A stretch of DNA of 64,000 nucleotides. Origin: Alcanivorax sp. (GTDB lineage: Bacteria; Pseudomonadota; Gammaproteobacteria; Pseudomonadales; Alcanivoracaceae). Shown here in pieces: positions 46,356 to 55,763 of the stretch. The position numbers were made by a program, and so were the translations under genes. The stretch is taken from assembly GCA_022449455.1 (NCBI GenBank), contig JAKUPL010000006.1, forward strand, positions 62,001 through 126,000. Direction: 5' to 3'. How positions within the stretch are numbered: position 1 is the first letter of the stretch; every line of letters starts with the position of its first letter. The notes under the pieces are model-generated. The model saw only the letters and a list, made by a program, of their open reading frames with translations. It was not told the DNA's origin and did no database searches.

Positions 46356-48185
46356 GTGCCTTTCCAACTCCGTTTTTCCGCCCTAGCCGTCACCGGTTTG
46401 TCACTTTTCCTCGCCGCCTGCGGTGGCGATGATGACCACCATGGCGATGCCTCCGACGCCGCCAAACCACTGAACCTGCAGGTGCTTTACACCAACGACC
46501 ATCACTCTTACTTCGAAGGCCAGAGCTTCGACCTGAACCTGGACTACGACGCCAACCAGCCTGGCGGCGAAACCGTACGCCTGAGCCTCGGCGGCTTCCC
46601 CCGCATCATCACCGCCATGAACGACTACCGGGACGACCACACCCTGGTGCTCAACAACGGCGAGCTGAACGGCACCCTCTATTTCAGCCTGTTCAAGGGC
46701 GAGGTGGACTTCAAGGTATTCAATACCCTGGGCCTGGACGCCTACCAGCTCGGCAACCATGAGTTCGACGAAGGCGAAGCACATCTGCGCGACCTGCTGG
46801 AAACCGCCAACTTCCCGGTGATCACCGGCAACATCCGTCCCACCGTGGACAGCCCGCTGTTCAACAGCGACATCAAGCCCTACGTGGTCAAGGAAATCGA
46901 CGGCGAGAAGGTGGCCGTGATCGGCGTGCTGAAAGTGGAGAAAACCCGGGAATCCTCGCTGGTCACCGACGCGGTGGAATTCGACGACGAAATCCTGTCC
47001 GTGCGCGACCACATCTATGCGCTGAAGGATCAGGGCATCAACAAGTTCATCGTGCTCAGCCACCTGGGCTATGAGTTCGATCAAGTGCTCGCCGAAAATG
47101 TGCGCGACATCGACGTGATCATCGGCGGCGACACCCACAACGTACTGGACTCCACTGGCGAACTGGCCGCCATGGGCCTGGAGGTGGACGGCGACTACCC
47201 CACCGTGGTTCAGGACCCGGACGGCAAGCCGGTGTACATCGTGCAGGCCTGGGAATACGCCAAGGGTCTCGGGCGGCTGAACATCGACTTCGACGCGGAT
47301 GGCGTGGTCACCGACATCGACGGCAACATGGAACTGCTGGTGGGCGGGCCCTACCAGGTGCAGGACGCCGGCGGCGCCTGGGTCACCGCCGACGCGGACC
47401 AGACCGCCCGCATCAACGGCGTGATCGACGATCTCACCACCATCCGCACCGCCGAGGAATCCCAGCAAATCCTGGACATCCTGGCGCCCTATAAAGAGCA
47501 GATGGAAAGCTTCAAGCAGGAAACCCTGGGCCAGGTCACCGAGCCGATGCCCTTCGAGCGCATCCCGGCGCCGTTCAACGCCGGCGACACGCCCACCGGC
47601 AGCTACGCCGCCTGGGTGGTGGCCGACGCCTTCCTGAAGTATCTGCCCAAGGCCGACGTGGCGATCCAGAACGCCGGCGGCGTGCGCGCGCCACTGAACG
47701 ACGGCACCTTCACCGTGGCCAACGCTTACGACATCCTGCCGTTCTCCAACACCGTGGTCACCATCGATATGACCGGCGCCGAGATCGTCAAGGTGCTTAA
47801 CGAAGGCCTGGACTACGCCCAGGGCATCTCCGCCTCCACCGGCGCCTTCCCCTACTCCGCCGGCCTGCGCTACGACGTGACGCTGGGCGCCCCGGAAGGC
47901 ACCGGCATCGAGAACGTGGAAGTGCGCGACGACAACGGCAACTGGGCGCCCATCGTGGAAAGCGAAACCTACTCGGTGGCCACCAACTCCTTCACCGGCC
48001 AGGGCAAGGACGGCTACGTCACCTTCGGTGAGGTGCAGGCGGCAAACCCGGACGCCTTCGAAAACTCCAACGTCACCTACGTGGTGCCCCTGCTGGAGTA
48101 CTTCCGCGAAGAACTGCCCGATCAGACCCTGCCGGCGCTGGACCCGAACCAGTACAGCCTCAAGTCCGTCACCGACCTGCGCTAG
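46356..48185 (+). CDS. 5'-nucleotidase/metallophosphoesterase lipoprotein
   Basis: A 609-residue exported protein. Residues 1-22 are a lipoprotein signal (L-A-A-C, lipid on Cys22). The metallophosphatase domain (about 35-340) has T-N-D-H-H-S, G-N-H-E-F-D-E-G and S-H-L-G-Y-E. The 5'-nucleotidase C-terminal domain (about 380-580) has N-A-G-G-V-R-A-P and the substrate-stacking region. It probably scavenges nucleosides and phosphate from extracellular nucleotides. Upstream 46133-46355 holds only the divergent promoters. Confidence 0.9.
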   Translation: MPFQLRFSALAVTGLSLFLAACGGDDDHHGDASDAAKPLNLQVLYTNDHHSYFEGQSFDLNLDYDANQPGGETVRLSLGGFPRIITAMNDYRDDHTLVLNNGELNGTLYFSLFKGEVDFKVFNTLGLDAYQLGNHEFDEGEAHLRDLLETANFPVITGNIRPTVDSPLFNSDIKPYVVKEIDGEKVAVIGVLKVEKTRESSLVTDAVEFDDEILSVRDHIYALKDQGINKFIVLSHLGYEFDQVLAENVRDIDVIIGGDTHNVLDSTGELAAMGLEVDGDYPTVVQDPDGKPVYIVQAWEYAKGLGRLNIDFDADGVVTDIDGNMELLVGGPYQVQDAGGAWVTADADQTARINGVIDDLTTIRTAEESQQILDILAPYKEQMESFKQETLGQVTEPMPFERIPAPFNAGDTPTGSYAAWVVADAFLKYLPKADVAIQNAGGVRAPLNDGTFTVANAYDILPFSNTVVTIDMTGAEIVKVLNEGLDYAQGISASTGAFPYSAGLRYDVTLGAPEGTGIENVEVRDDNGNWAPIVESETYSVATNSFTGQGKDGYVTFGEVQAANPDAFENSNVTYVVPLLEYFREELPDQTLPALDPNQYSLKSVTDLR

Positions 48186-48197
48186 TCGCCGGAACGA

Positions 48198-49574
48198 TCA
48201 AGCCGGGCGGATATTTCCGCCCGGCTTTTTCTTTCTGAACAGCATGGCAAGCGCCGCCAACAGAACCATGGGCCCCGTTGAGCCACCACCACCGCCCCCC
48301 GAATCGACGGTTTTATCCAGCAGCGTGCCGATACGTGCCTTGAGAACCGGACCGCTGTCTTCATCGTCCTGCTCATACCAAAGCACCATGGCGGTATCGT
48401 CCGCCAGCGCCACCTTGGTCAATGCGGAGCTTTCGAACAGCCCGGCTTCGCTTTGCGCGATCACCGTCGGGTTGTCACGAACGGCCCGATGACCGTAGAC
48501 CACCGTGGCATAACGCTCGCGGGCGCCATCGTCACGACTGTGCGTCCACGCCAGGATGGCGCTGTCGCCGGCGCCCGCATCCAGGTCCATCCGATCCGTG
48601 GACGATTCAAACGCGGTACCGCCGACCCGGGCCGAACCCGCCGCCGTGCCGTCCGCGCGCCAGCGCTGTATATGCTGGCTGTAGACCAGCTGCTGACCAT
48701 CGTCTTCGCTTTGTAGCCAGGCGCCCAGGTAGCCGCCGTTCGCGGTGGCGTCCAGGCTCACCGAGCCCTGGTACAGGCCATCGGCATCGTGGGCGTTGTT
48801 GTCGAAGCGGAAGTCGCCGTCGCCGAGGCTATAGCCGGCCAGGTCATAACGGTGAGCCAACAACACCGTGCCCTGCTCCTCTTGTTGGGACCAGACCGCC
48901 ATTCCCGAGCTTTCCTGGAGAGCCACGGCCAGAGGTATTTCCGGGCCGGGCGCGCGCCTGAAAGCAAGGGGAGCACTTATCCCCATGCCGTCCTGACCGA
49001 ACACCTGCACCACATACTGAGTGATAGGCCACTGCAACATGCTCAGTGAGAACAAACCCTGCTCGTTCATCGCCACATCAAGATAGCAGTTACTGCCACC
49101 AGCGGCATGCTCGGACAATCCGCTGGACGAGGCGGTGCCATCGCTGTTGATCAATTGGAACAGAACGGAGGTTCGACATTCCGACGTTCCTCCGTTGTTA
49201 CCGCTATTCCAAACCACGACACTATTACCGGCGGGGCTGGCGGCGATAACCGGATCAGAGAGGTTGGGATAGTTCTCAGTTTCGAAGGTCTCGCTTATGA
49301 CCAAGGCATCGCCCAGAGGCTCGCCATTCTGATCGAAGCGGGCGACCCGCAAGGACTCGGTCTGGTCGGCGGCATTACGCTCCAGCCAGGTCACCGCGAA
49401 GTGGTTGTCCGGCAGCGCCGCCACATCGAAGCCCACGAACCGCACACCCGCGTCAGCGGCGTACAGATTGATCGGCTCTCCGTCGTCCAGCACCGAGGCC
49501 GCGCTCACGCCCGCGACGAAAGCGGCACCGACACCGATCACCAAAGGAAAAACCCGAAAACCGTTCCGCGCCAT
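48198..49574 (-). CDS. Secreted protein with C-terminal GlyGly-CTERM sorting signal
   Basis: A 458-residue protein with an N-terminal signal peptide (about 1-26) and a C-terminus consisting of a Gly-rich stretch (D-S-G-G-G-G-G-G-S-T-G-P), a hydrophobic helix and R-K-K-K. That layout is the GlyGly-CTERM tag processed by rhombosortase and exported by type II secretion. The body looks beta-rich, with repeated W-x-(S/N) and D-x-N-G-x segments suggesting a propeller-like fold. No catalytic motif seen. GGAGGG precedes the ATG at 49574. Function unknown. Confidence 0.78.
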   Translation of the reverse strand: MARNGFRVFPLVIGVGAAFVAGVSAASVLDDGEPINLYAADAGVRFVGFDVAALPDNHFAVTWLERNAADQTESLRVARFDQNGEPLGDALVISETFETENYPNLSDPVIAASPAGNSVVVWNSGNNGGTSECRTSVLFQLINSDGTASSSGLSEHAAGGSNCYLDVAMNEQGLFSLSMLQWPITQYVVQVFGQDGMGISAPLAFRRAPGPEIPLAVALQESSGMAVWSQQEEQGTVLLAHRYDLAGYSLGDGDFRFDNNAHDADGLYQGSVSLDATANGGYLGAWLQSEDDGQQLVYSQHIQRWRADGTAAGSARVGGTAFESSTDRMDLDAGAGDSAILAWTHSRDDGARERYATVVYGHRAVRDNPTVIAQSEAGLFESSALTKVALADDTAMVLWYEQDDEDSGPVLKARIGTLLDKTVDSGGGGGGSTGPMVLLAALAMLFRKKKPGGNIRPA

Positions 49575-49685
49575 AAGGCGTCCCTCCCTGAAAATCAGAC
49601 TCCAATGAATGGGCGGTCGCCTCTGAACGGGCGACCTGCATCCGTTTGAATCTAGCACAGACCGGCTAACAGTACCCCGGCACCC

Positions 49686-49720
49686 GCGACAATGACCGAG
49701 CCGGACCCGGTCATTGTCGC
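49686..49720. terminator. 13-bp perfect hairpin at the 3' end of the small membrane-protein gene
   Basis: Arms 49686-49698 and 49708-49720 with a 9-base loop. The right arm touches the stop codon of the gene at 49720-49917. No T-run. Confidence 0.5.
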
Positions 49721-49917
49721 TAGCCGAAGTACCCGTGGGCTTCGGCCTGGGCGGACAGCCAGGCGCCCAGGCCCACGCCCTGGTCGCCGAACTGCTGATA
49801 CAGCCAGCCGGTGCGCTCTTCCGCCCGCGCCGGCTGGTCCCAGCGGGACGCCCCCAGAAGCAGAGCGGCGGCGCCCACCACCATCAGGCCCAGCCCGCGG
49901 CCCAACGATGCGATCAT
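49720..49917 (-). CDS. Small membrane-anchored hypothetical protein
   Basis: A 65-residue protein with one N-terminal hydrophobic segment (about 6-24) followed by a polar tail (R-T-G-W-L-Y-Q-Q-F-G). AGGAG lies 12 bases before the ATG. No family recognised; an isolated gene bounded downstream by a hairpin. Confidence 0.6.
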   Translation of the reverse strand: MIASLGRGLGLMVVGAAALLLGASRWDQPARAEERTGWLYQQFGDQGVGLGAWLSAQAEAHGYFG

Positions 49918-50086
49918 CCTTGGTGTCTCCTGAATCGGCCGGTCAAACTAGCGGAGCCAGCCGGCGCACGCAATCCAAGCCACCGAGGTTCGTGAAGCCG
50001 CCCGCAACCCGGCGCGAGCGGGTATGATGAGGTCGGGCGGTAATGCTGCCTGACCGAACAACAACGATAACGAAAGAGGGAGAGCC

Positions 50087-51964
50087 ATGACTTTCTTCAA
50101 ACGACTGCTGCCGGCGATCGGCCTGGCGGCCCTGGTGGGGTGCCAGCACGCACCGCCGGTTGAACCGGCGGACGCCATCTGGCTGAACGGACCGATCATC
50201 ACCATCGACGACGCGCACCCGGACGCCGAAGCCGTGGCGGTGCGCGACGGGCGCATCGTCGCCGTGGGCAAGCGCAAGGCGGTGTTGCGCTACCAGGGCG
50301 AGACCACCGTCATGCACGACCTGCAAGGCCGCGCCCTGCTGCCCGGCTTCGTGGACGCCCACGGCCATGTGTTCTTCGTCGGCTTCCAGGCGATGAGCGC
50401 CAACCTGCTGCCGCCGCCGGACGGCGGCGTCACCGATGTGGCGTCCATGGTCGACACACTGAAAACCTTCTCAAAGGACTCCGTGCTGCGCGAACAGTTC
50501 GGCCTGATCTACGGCTTCGGCTACGACGATTCGCAACTGACCGAACAACGCCATCCCACCCGGGAAGAGCTGGACCGGGTGAGCACCGATCAGCCGGTGC
50601 TGGTGATTCATCAGTCCGCCCACTTCGGCGTGGTCAACAGCGCCGGTCTTAAGCAACTGGGCATCACCGCCGACAGCGACAACCCCAAGGGCGGCGTGAT
50701 CGGCAAGGACCCGGCCACCGGCGAACCCAACGGCCTGCTGGAGGAGAACGCCTTCTTCATGGCCCTGGGCAAGCTGTTCCCGAAAATGAACCCGCGGCAA
50801 GCCATCGCCATGCTGCGGGAGGGCGAGAAGCTCTACACGCGCTACGGCTACACCACGCTGCAGGACGGCCGCAGCGCGCCGATGCACGTAAAGATCGCCG
50901 AAGCGGCGGCCAATGCCGGAGCCCTGCGGGCGGACATCGTCTCCTACCCGGACATTCTCAACCCGGGCGTGGCGGACCTGATGGTGCCGCCGTTCTATCA
51001 CAACGTGGAGAGCACGCCGCAATACCACAATCACTTCCGCATCGGCGGCATCAAGCTGACCCTGGACGGCTCCCCCCAGGGCAAGACCGCCTGGCTCACC
51101 GAACCCTACTACCAGCCGCCGGAAGGCAAGGGCGCGGACTACGCCGGCTACGGCGTGGTGGACGACGACAAGGTGGTGGAGGTCTACACCCAGGCCCTGG
51201 AGAACCGCTGGCAAACGCTGACCCACGCCAACGGCGACCGGGCCATCGACCAGACGATCATGGGCTGGCGGGAAGCGGAGGCGCGGGTGCCCGGCGTGGA
51301 CGTGCGCCCGGTGCTGATCCACGGCCAGACCCTGCGCAAGGACCAGATTCCGGCACTGCAGGAGCTGGGCATCTTCCCGTCCCTGTTCCCCATGCACACG
51401 TTCTACTGGGGCGACTGGCACCGGGATTCCGTGCTCGGCCCGGAGCGGGCGGAAAACATCTCCCCCACCGGCTGGCTGCGCGAGCGGGACATGCGCTTCA
51501 CCACCCACCACGACGCCCCGGTGGCGCTGCCGGATTCCATGCGCGTGCTCGACGCGACCGTGAACCGCACCACCCGCAGCGGCCGGGTGCTCGGCGAGAA
51601 CCAGAAAGTGGACGTGATGACGGCGCTGAAAGCGATGACCCTGTGGTCCGCCTGGCAGCACTTCGAGGAAGACCGCAAAGGCTCCATCGAAGTGGGCAAA
51701 CTGGCGGACTTCGTGGTGCTCTCGGACAACCCGCTGACCGTGCCGCCGGCCACGCTGATCGACCTGCACGTGGAAGAAACCATCAAGGAAGGCGCAAACA
51801 TTTACCACCGCGCCGCCGACGATAGCGCTGGCGCGCCGCCGGCCCTGGGCCTGGCGCCGGCCCTGGCCGCTCATGCTCATGAACATGACCACTACGGCGG
51901 TGACGGCTGCTTCGCGCCGGGCCTGGAGGTGATCTTCCACCGCCTCACCGGCACGCCGCACTAA
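50087..51964 (+). CDS. YtcJ-like metal-dependent amidohydrolase lipoprotein
   Basis: A 625-residue protein. The lipobox L-V-G-C puts lipid on Cys19, so it is anchored in the outer membrane or periplasm. The amidohydrolase family 3 barrel shows F-V-D-A-H-G-H (metal His pair) near residue 90, H-A-N-G-D-R-A-I-D and a late T-T-H-H-D-A-P-V. A His-rich tail (H-A-H-E-H-D-H) near the C-terminus may bind metal. Substrate unknown; such enzymes hydrolyse amides or esters. Confidence 0.88.
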   Translation: MTFFKRLLPAIGLAALVGCQHAPPVEPADAIWLNGPIITIDDAHPDAEAVAVRDGRIVAVGKRKAVLRYQGETTVMHDLQGRALLPGFVDAHGHVFFVGFQAMSANLLPPPDGGVTDVASMVDTLKTFSKDSVLREQFGLIYGFGYDDSQLTEQRHPTREELDRVSTDQPVLVIHQSAHFGVVNSAGLKQLGITADSDNPKGGVIGKDPATGEPNGLLEENAFFMALGKLFPKMNPRQAIAMLREGEKLYTRYGYTTLQDGRSAPMHVKIAEAAANAGALRADIVSYPDILNPGVADLMVPPFYHNVESTPQYHNHFRIGGIKLTLDGSPQGKTAWLTEPYYQPPEGKGADYAGYGVVDDDKVVEVYTQALENRWQTLTHANGDRAIDQTIMGWREAEARVPGVDVRPVLIHGQTLRKDQIPALQELGIFPSLFPMHTFYWGDWHRDSVLGPERAENISPTGWLRERDMRFTTHHDAPVALPDSMRVLDATVNRTTRSGRVLGENQKVDVMTALKAMTLWSAWQHFEEDRKGSIEVGKLADFVVLSDNPLTVPPATLIDLHVEETIKEGANIYHRAADDSAGAPPALGLAPALAAHAHEHDHYGGDGCFAPGLEVIFHRLTGTPH

Positions 51965-52028
51965 ACGATCGCAATACTGAAATCAGGTCCCCGCTTCGGT
52001 GGGGACCTTTCGTGAAGGAGAGAGCACC

Positions 52029-52646
52029 ATGAAACTCTGGGGACGCGCCAACTCCACCAACGTGCGCAAGGCGCGCTGGTGCGCGGCGGAACTCAACCTG
52101 AACCCGGAACTCATTGAAGTCGGCGGCGCCTTTGGCGGCGTGGACACGCCGGAATACCGGGCCATGAACCCCAACGGCCTGGTGCCCTGCCTGGAGGACG
52201 ACGGGCTGGTGCTGTGGGAATCCAACACCATCGTGCGCTACCTGGCCCGCCGCTATGGCCAGCCGCCGTTCACGCCCGAGGGCATCGAGGCCTGGGCCGA
52301 GGCGGAAAAATGGATGGACTGGGCGGCGATTTCGTTCGCCGAGCCGTTCAAGCAGCTGTTTCTCAATCGGGTGCGCCGCCCGCCGGAGGAACGGGATGAC
52401 GCCGCCATGGAGCAGGGCCGGCAGGTGTGCGAAAAGCTGATGCGCATCGCCGATGACGCCCTCCGTCACCGGCCGTTTCTGGCCGGTGACACCCTCACCG
52501 TGGCCGATCTCCCTTTGGGGTGTTTTGCCTACGCCTGGTTGTCCATGCCCATCGAGCGCCCGGACCTGCCCCACCTGGCCGCTTGGTATCAGCGCCTGAC
52601 CGAACGGCCGGCCTTCCAGACCGCGGTGATGACGCCGCTGACCTGA
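52029..52646 (+). CDS. Glutathione S-transferase family protein
   Basis: A 205-residue protein. The thioredoxin-like N-terminal domain begins M-K-L-W-G-R-A-N-S-T-N-V-R-K, with Ser9 a likely catalytic residue, then G-L-V-P-C-L and W-E-S-N-T-I-V-R-Y-L for glutathione binding; a helical C-terminal domain follows (A-D-L-P-L-G-C-F). AAGGAG precedes the ATG at 52029. It follows the amidohydrolase by 64 bases; the physiological substrate cannot be told. Confidence 0.9.
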   Translation: MKLWGRANSTNVRKARWCAAELNLNPELIEVGGAFGGVDTPEYRAMNPNGLVPCLEDDGLVLWESNTIVRYLARRYGQPPFTPEGIEAWAEAEKWMDWAAISFAEPFKQLFLNRVRRPPEERDDAAMEQGRQVCEKLMRIADDALRHRPFLAGDTLTVADLPLGCFAYAWLSMPIERPDLPHLAAWYQRLTERPAFQTAVMTPLT

Positions 52647-52746
52647 GTACGGTGTTACAGATGGCGGAAGCCGCCGGTCACGGACCAGCCGCGCCCCGCC
52701 ACAACGCCAGGGCGGGCCCGGGGTCAGGCGGGTCCGCGCCGGGCCG

Positions 52747-54468
52747 TTACTCCTGCGCGCACTCGAACGAGGCCGCTTCCATCGGGTCGCCGCCGTCGAT
52801 ATAGCGCGGCCAGGCCGGATAGTCGCACAGCGGCCGGGTGCGGCCCGGTGCGCCCACGGTGTCCGTGGTCACCTGATTCTCCGGCGCGGTGCCGTCTTCC
52901 ACCCAGTCCTCCAGCGCGGTCAACGAATCCCAGGTGGCGTTGAAGCTGAGGCTGGCCGCGTGGCCGAAGCCCGCCACTTCATAGAAGCGCACGAACGAAT
53001 CCACTTTTTCCGCGCCCATCTGATTCAGCAGCCGGCCGTAGTACATCTCGGTGGCACGGGTGCTCACCAGCACGTCGGACATACCGTGGGCCAGCAGCAG
53101 CTTGCCGCCGCGCGCCTCGAACGCGGAAATATTGGTGCCCGCGTTCAGGCCCACGCTCAGCTCGCTGATGCGCTGCGCGTACTGGGGCGCCGGATTGATC
53201 GGGTCCAGGTTGTAGGAGTTGAAGGAGGCGTCCCGGGCCACGGAGTACTTCACCCACTGATCCACCAGCACGCTCAGGTAGGGCGCGTACTGCGGCATGT
53301 TCGGAAACACCGGCGCGGTGTAACCGAAGTTCAGGAAGGTGATGGTGTTGCCTACCGGGGTGCTGGTGTCGATGCCCAGATCCGCGCCCCACACGTTGGA
53401 GCCCGGGTAGCCGGTCTCTCCGCTGGCCAGCGGAAAGTTGAAGGTCACGCCCTGGTCCATGGTTTTCAGGGCGTTGATCTGCGCGTCGGACAAACAGCTG
53501 TCGCCGTCGTCACCACCGCCGGGGCAGCGCAGCGGATTACCGTTCACCATGGCCGTGGACGGATCGAAGATCGCATTGCACTGGCGCTGGTCATTGATCA
53601 GCTCGTCCGCCAGCCCGTCCAGCTCGTCGCAGGCTTCCAGGGCCGCGTCCAGCAGCAACTGCCGCTTGGCGAAACTCGGGTAGGCGCCGGGCTGGGACAG
53701 GGCGCGGCTGTAATGCTGGCCGGCCAGCAGCGCTTCCGCGTCGTTCCAGGCCGGGTACCAGGCGATGGCCCCGTCCCAATCGTCCGGCCAGCGCTGGATG
53801 CTGGTCAGCGCCTCGCGGCCGCCGGTGGAACCGCCGGCGAAATAGCTGTGCGCCGGCGCGCTGCCGTAACGCTTGTTGATGATGAACATGGAAGCATCGC
53901 GGGTTTTCTTCAGCGCATCGCCGGCGAAGTTGTCCACCGCCTCGTCATTCAACCCCCAGCGGCCGTCCTGGGACCCGAGCGCATTGGCCTGGTGCCCGGA
54001 GTCGCTGGCGAAGGTGGCGTAGCCGCGCGCCACCGGCAGCGGCTGGTCCACCGCACCCTGGGCGATATTGCCGGTGATATTGGGGATGGAACCGTTGAAA
54101 CCGCCGCCGCCGAACATCAGCGCTTTCTTGTTCCAGTCGGCGGGCAACGCCACCTTGAACAAAATGTCCGGCGCCGCCGGGTCCACCGGCGCGATGCGCC
54201 CCTCCACCAGGCAGTGCTCCGGCAACGCCGCCGCGCCGCTGCCGCTGGCGGCCACCACCGTGGCCGCCGTCACCTCACCGCCGGAGGTCGCCAGCGCGAA
54301 CGCATCGGCGGGAATCGCCAGCCCGGGCAACTGCTCGCAGCTCAAGGATTGGGGTTGGGGTTGTTCGACGTCATCGTGGTCGCTATCGCCACCGCAGCCC
54401 ACCAGGGCCAGGGCGGACAAACCGCACAGAGTGATGCCCAGCCGTTGCAGGCCGTTTGTTGTTTTCAT
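52747..54468 (-). CDS. Tannase/feruloyl-esterase family lipoprotein
   Basis: A 573-residue exported esterase. The lipobox L-V-G-C gives lipid on Cys25. The alpha/beta hydrolase nucleophile G-G-S-T-G-G has Ser214; a C-terminal G-H-A is the likely catalytic His region, and several Cys pairs (including C-D-E-L-D-G-L-A-D...C) match tannase disulfides and the calcium-binding loop. Likely releases hydroxy-aromatic acids from plant- or algal-derived esters; the substrate is inferred from family. Confidence 0.88.
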   Translation of the reverse strand: MKTTNGLQRLGITLCGLSALALVGCGGDSDHDDVEQPQPQSLSCEQLPGLAIPADAFALATSGGEVTAATVVAASGSGAAALPEHCLVEGRIAPVDPAAPDILFKVALPADWNKKALMFGGGGFNGSIPNITGNIAQGAVDQPLPVARGYATFASDSGHQANALGSQDGRWGLNDEAVDNFAGDALKKTRDASMFIINKRYGSAPAHSYFAGGSTGGREALTSIQRWPDDWDGAIAWYPAWNDAEALLAGQHYSRALSQPGAYPSFAKRQLLLDAALEACDELDGLADELINDQRQCNAIFDPSTAMVNGNPLRCPGGGDDGDSCLSDAQINALKTMDQGVTFNFPLASGETGYPGSNVWGADLGIDTSTPVGNTITFLNFGYTAPVFPNMPQYAPYLSVLVDQWVKYSVARDASFNSYNLDPINPAPQYAQRISELSVGLNAGTNISAFEARGGKLLLAHGMSDVLVSTRATEMYYGRLLNQMGAEKVDSFVRFYEVAGFGHAASLSFNATWDSLTALEDWVEDGTAPENQVTTDTVGAPGRTRPLCDYPAWPRYIDGGDPMEAASFECAQE

Positions 54469-54514
54469 GATGCTCTCCCGGTGTTGTCGTTATTGGTCGG
54501 GTTGTCTGTCTTGG

Positions 54515-54539
54515 CACCGTGCCCGGCGCGGGCACGGTG
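54515..54539. repeat. Perfect hairpin in the 5' leader of the tannase-like gene
   Basis: CACCGTGCCCG and its complement around 3 bases, 47 bases before the coding start. Possible leader structure. Confidence 0.45.
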
Positions 54540-54625
54540 TTCTGGCATCATAGGACGGCCGGCGACTATATTCACTCGAACGTTAGTGAATAAACATAAA
54601 GGTGCTTTTCGGCTATCGCCCTTTG

Positions 54626-55219
54626 TTACACACCAGGCATCGCCACGAACCCCGGCAACGCCTTGATGCGCTCGATCCAGGCGCGGATGGCCGGGTACGG
54701 CTCCAGGCTCACGCCGCCTTCCCAGCCCAGGGCGATGTAAGGAAACACCGCGCACTCGGCCAGGGTCGGCCGGCCCAGGGCCAGCCAGCGATGCTCGCTC
54801 AGGTACCGCTCGATCAGCGGCAACACCTGGTCGCTCACCGCCAGGGCCCGCGCCTTATCCAGCGGGTAACCGAACTTGTCGATCAGCCTCGCCGCGTTGG
54901 GGCCCGCGTGGATCTCGTTGGCGGCAGTGGAGAGCCACTGCATCACCTCGCCCTGATGGGCCGGGCTGTCCGGCCACCATTGATGGCCGCCGTACCGGCG
55001 CGCCAGATAAACCAGGATCGCCTGGAAATCGCGCAACACGACATCGCCGTCCTCCAGCACCGGCACCTGGGCCCAGGGGTTCAGATCGATGAACGGCGAT
55101 TGCTTGTGCTCGCCGGCGGCCAGATCCACCGGCACGCGTTCCAGCTCGATGCCCACCAGAGCGGCGAACAGGCGCACCTTGTAGCAATTACCGGACAATT
55201 CCATATCGTACAGTTTCAT
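54626..55219 (-). CDS. Glutathione S-transferase family protein
   Basis: A 197-residue two-domain protein that opens M-K-L-Y-D-M-E-L-S-G-N-C-Y-K-V-R-L, with L-N-P-W-A-Q-V-P-V-L-E-D and D-F-Q-A-I-L-V-Y-L-A for glutathione binding. A Ser or Cys at residue 9-12 may be catalytic. It lies 11 bases after the VOC gene on the same strand, so the two are probably one unit for detoxifying an electrophile. Confidence 0.88.
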   Translation of the reverse strand: MKLYDMELSGNCYKVRLFAALVGIELERVPVDLAAGEHKQSPFIDLNPWAQVPVLEDGDVVLRDFQAILVYLARRYGGHQWWPDSPAHQGEVMQWLSTAANEIHAGPNAARLIDKFGYPLDKARALAVSDQVLPLIERYLSEHRWLALGRPTLAECAVFPYIALGWEGGVSLEPYPAIRAWIERIKALPGFVAMPGV

Positions 55220-55230
55220 GGCGAGACTCC

Positions 55231-55647
55231 TTATTCGGTTTCCGGAAGCAGCTGGTTGAACTCCAGCACGTTGCGATCCGGGTCGCGGATAAACAGGGTG
55301 ATGCGGCGCGGGCCCAGGCGATGGATGCCCTCGGTGATCTCGATGCCCGCCTGATCCAGCCACTCCTTCAAGGCATACAGGTCGTCCACCACGAACGCCG
55401 GATGGGTCACGCCCGGCAGCTTCACCGGCTCGTCCAGCAGCACGTTGCGGCCATGGGGCAACCGCGTGCCGTTGAAAATCAGATTGATGCGCACACCACC
55501 CGGCGTCTCCATTTCGTTGGCCTCGAACCGCTCGAAGCGGCGCACCTCCGTGAACCCGAGCTGCTCGTAGAACGCCACCGCCTCCTGGCGATCACTGACG
55601 CGGATGCCCACGTGGTCGTACTCACGAATGGGCTGCGGCTGTTTCAT
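55231..55647 (-). CDS. VOC (glyoxalase/bleomycin-resistance) family protein
   Basis: A 138-residue protein with two beta-alpha-beta-beta-beta modules. D-H-V-G-I-R-V-S-D near residue 11 and D-P-D-R-N-V-L-E-F near 125 give the metal His and Glu. Upstream gene of the VOC-GST pair; a LysR gene diverges 116 bases away and may control both. Confidence 0.87.
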   Translation of the reverse strand: MKQPQPIREYDHVGIRVSDRQEAVAFYEQLGFTEVRRFERFEANEMETPGGVRINLIFNGTRLPHGRNVLLDEPVKLPGVTHPAFVVDDLYALKEWLDQAGIEITEGIHRLGPRRITLFIRDPDRNVLEFNQLLPETE

Positions 55648-55763
55648 CACTGGCTCCCTCTGTGAAACGGAAGCCCAGTACACGCCGTTCTTTGATTTCA
55701 ATAAATGGCGCCAACCTGTTAGCTTTATTCAGCTTTTCGCAACGATGGAGCCGCGCGCCTCCC

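Noticed and set aside
55662-55763. 34-codon extension of the LysR protein
   Set aside because: The extra residues precede the normal HTH start and cover the divergent promoter region.
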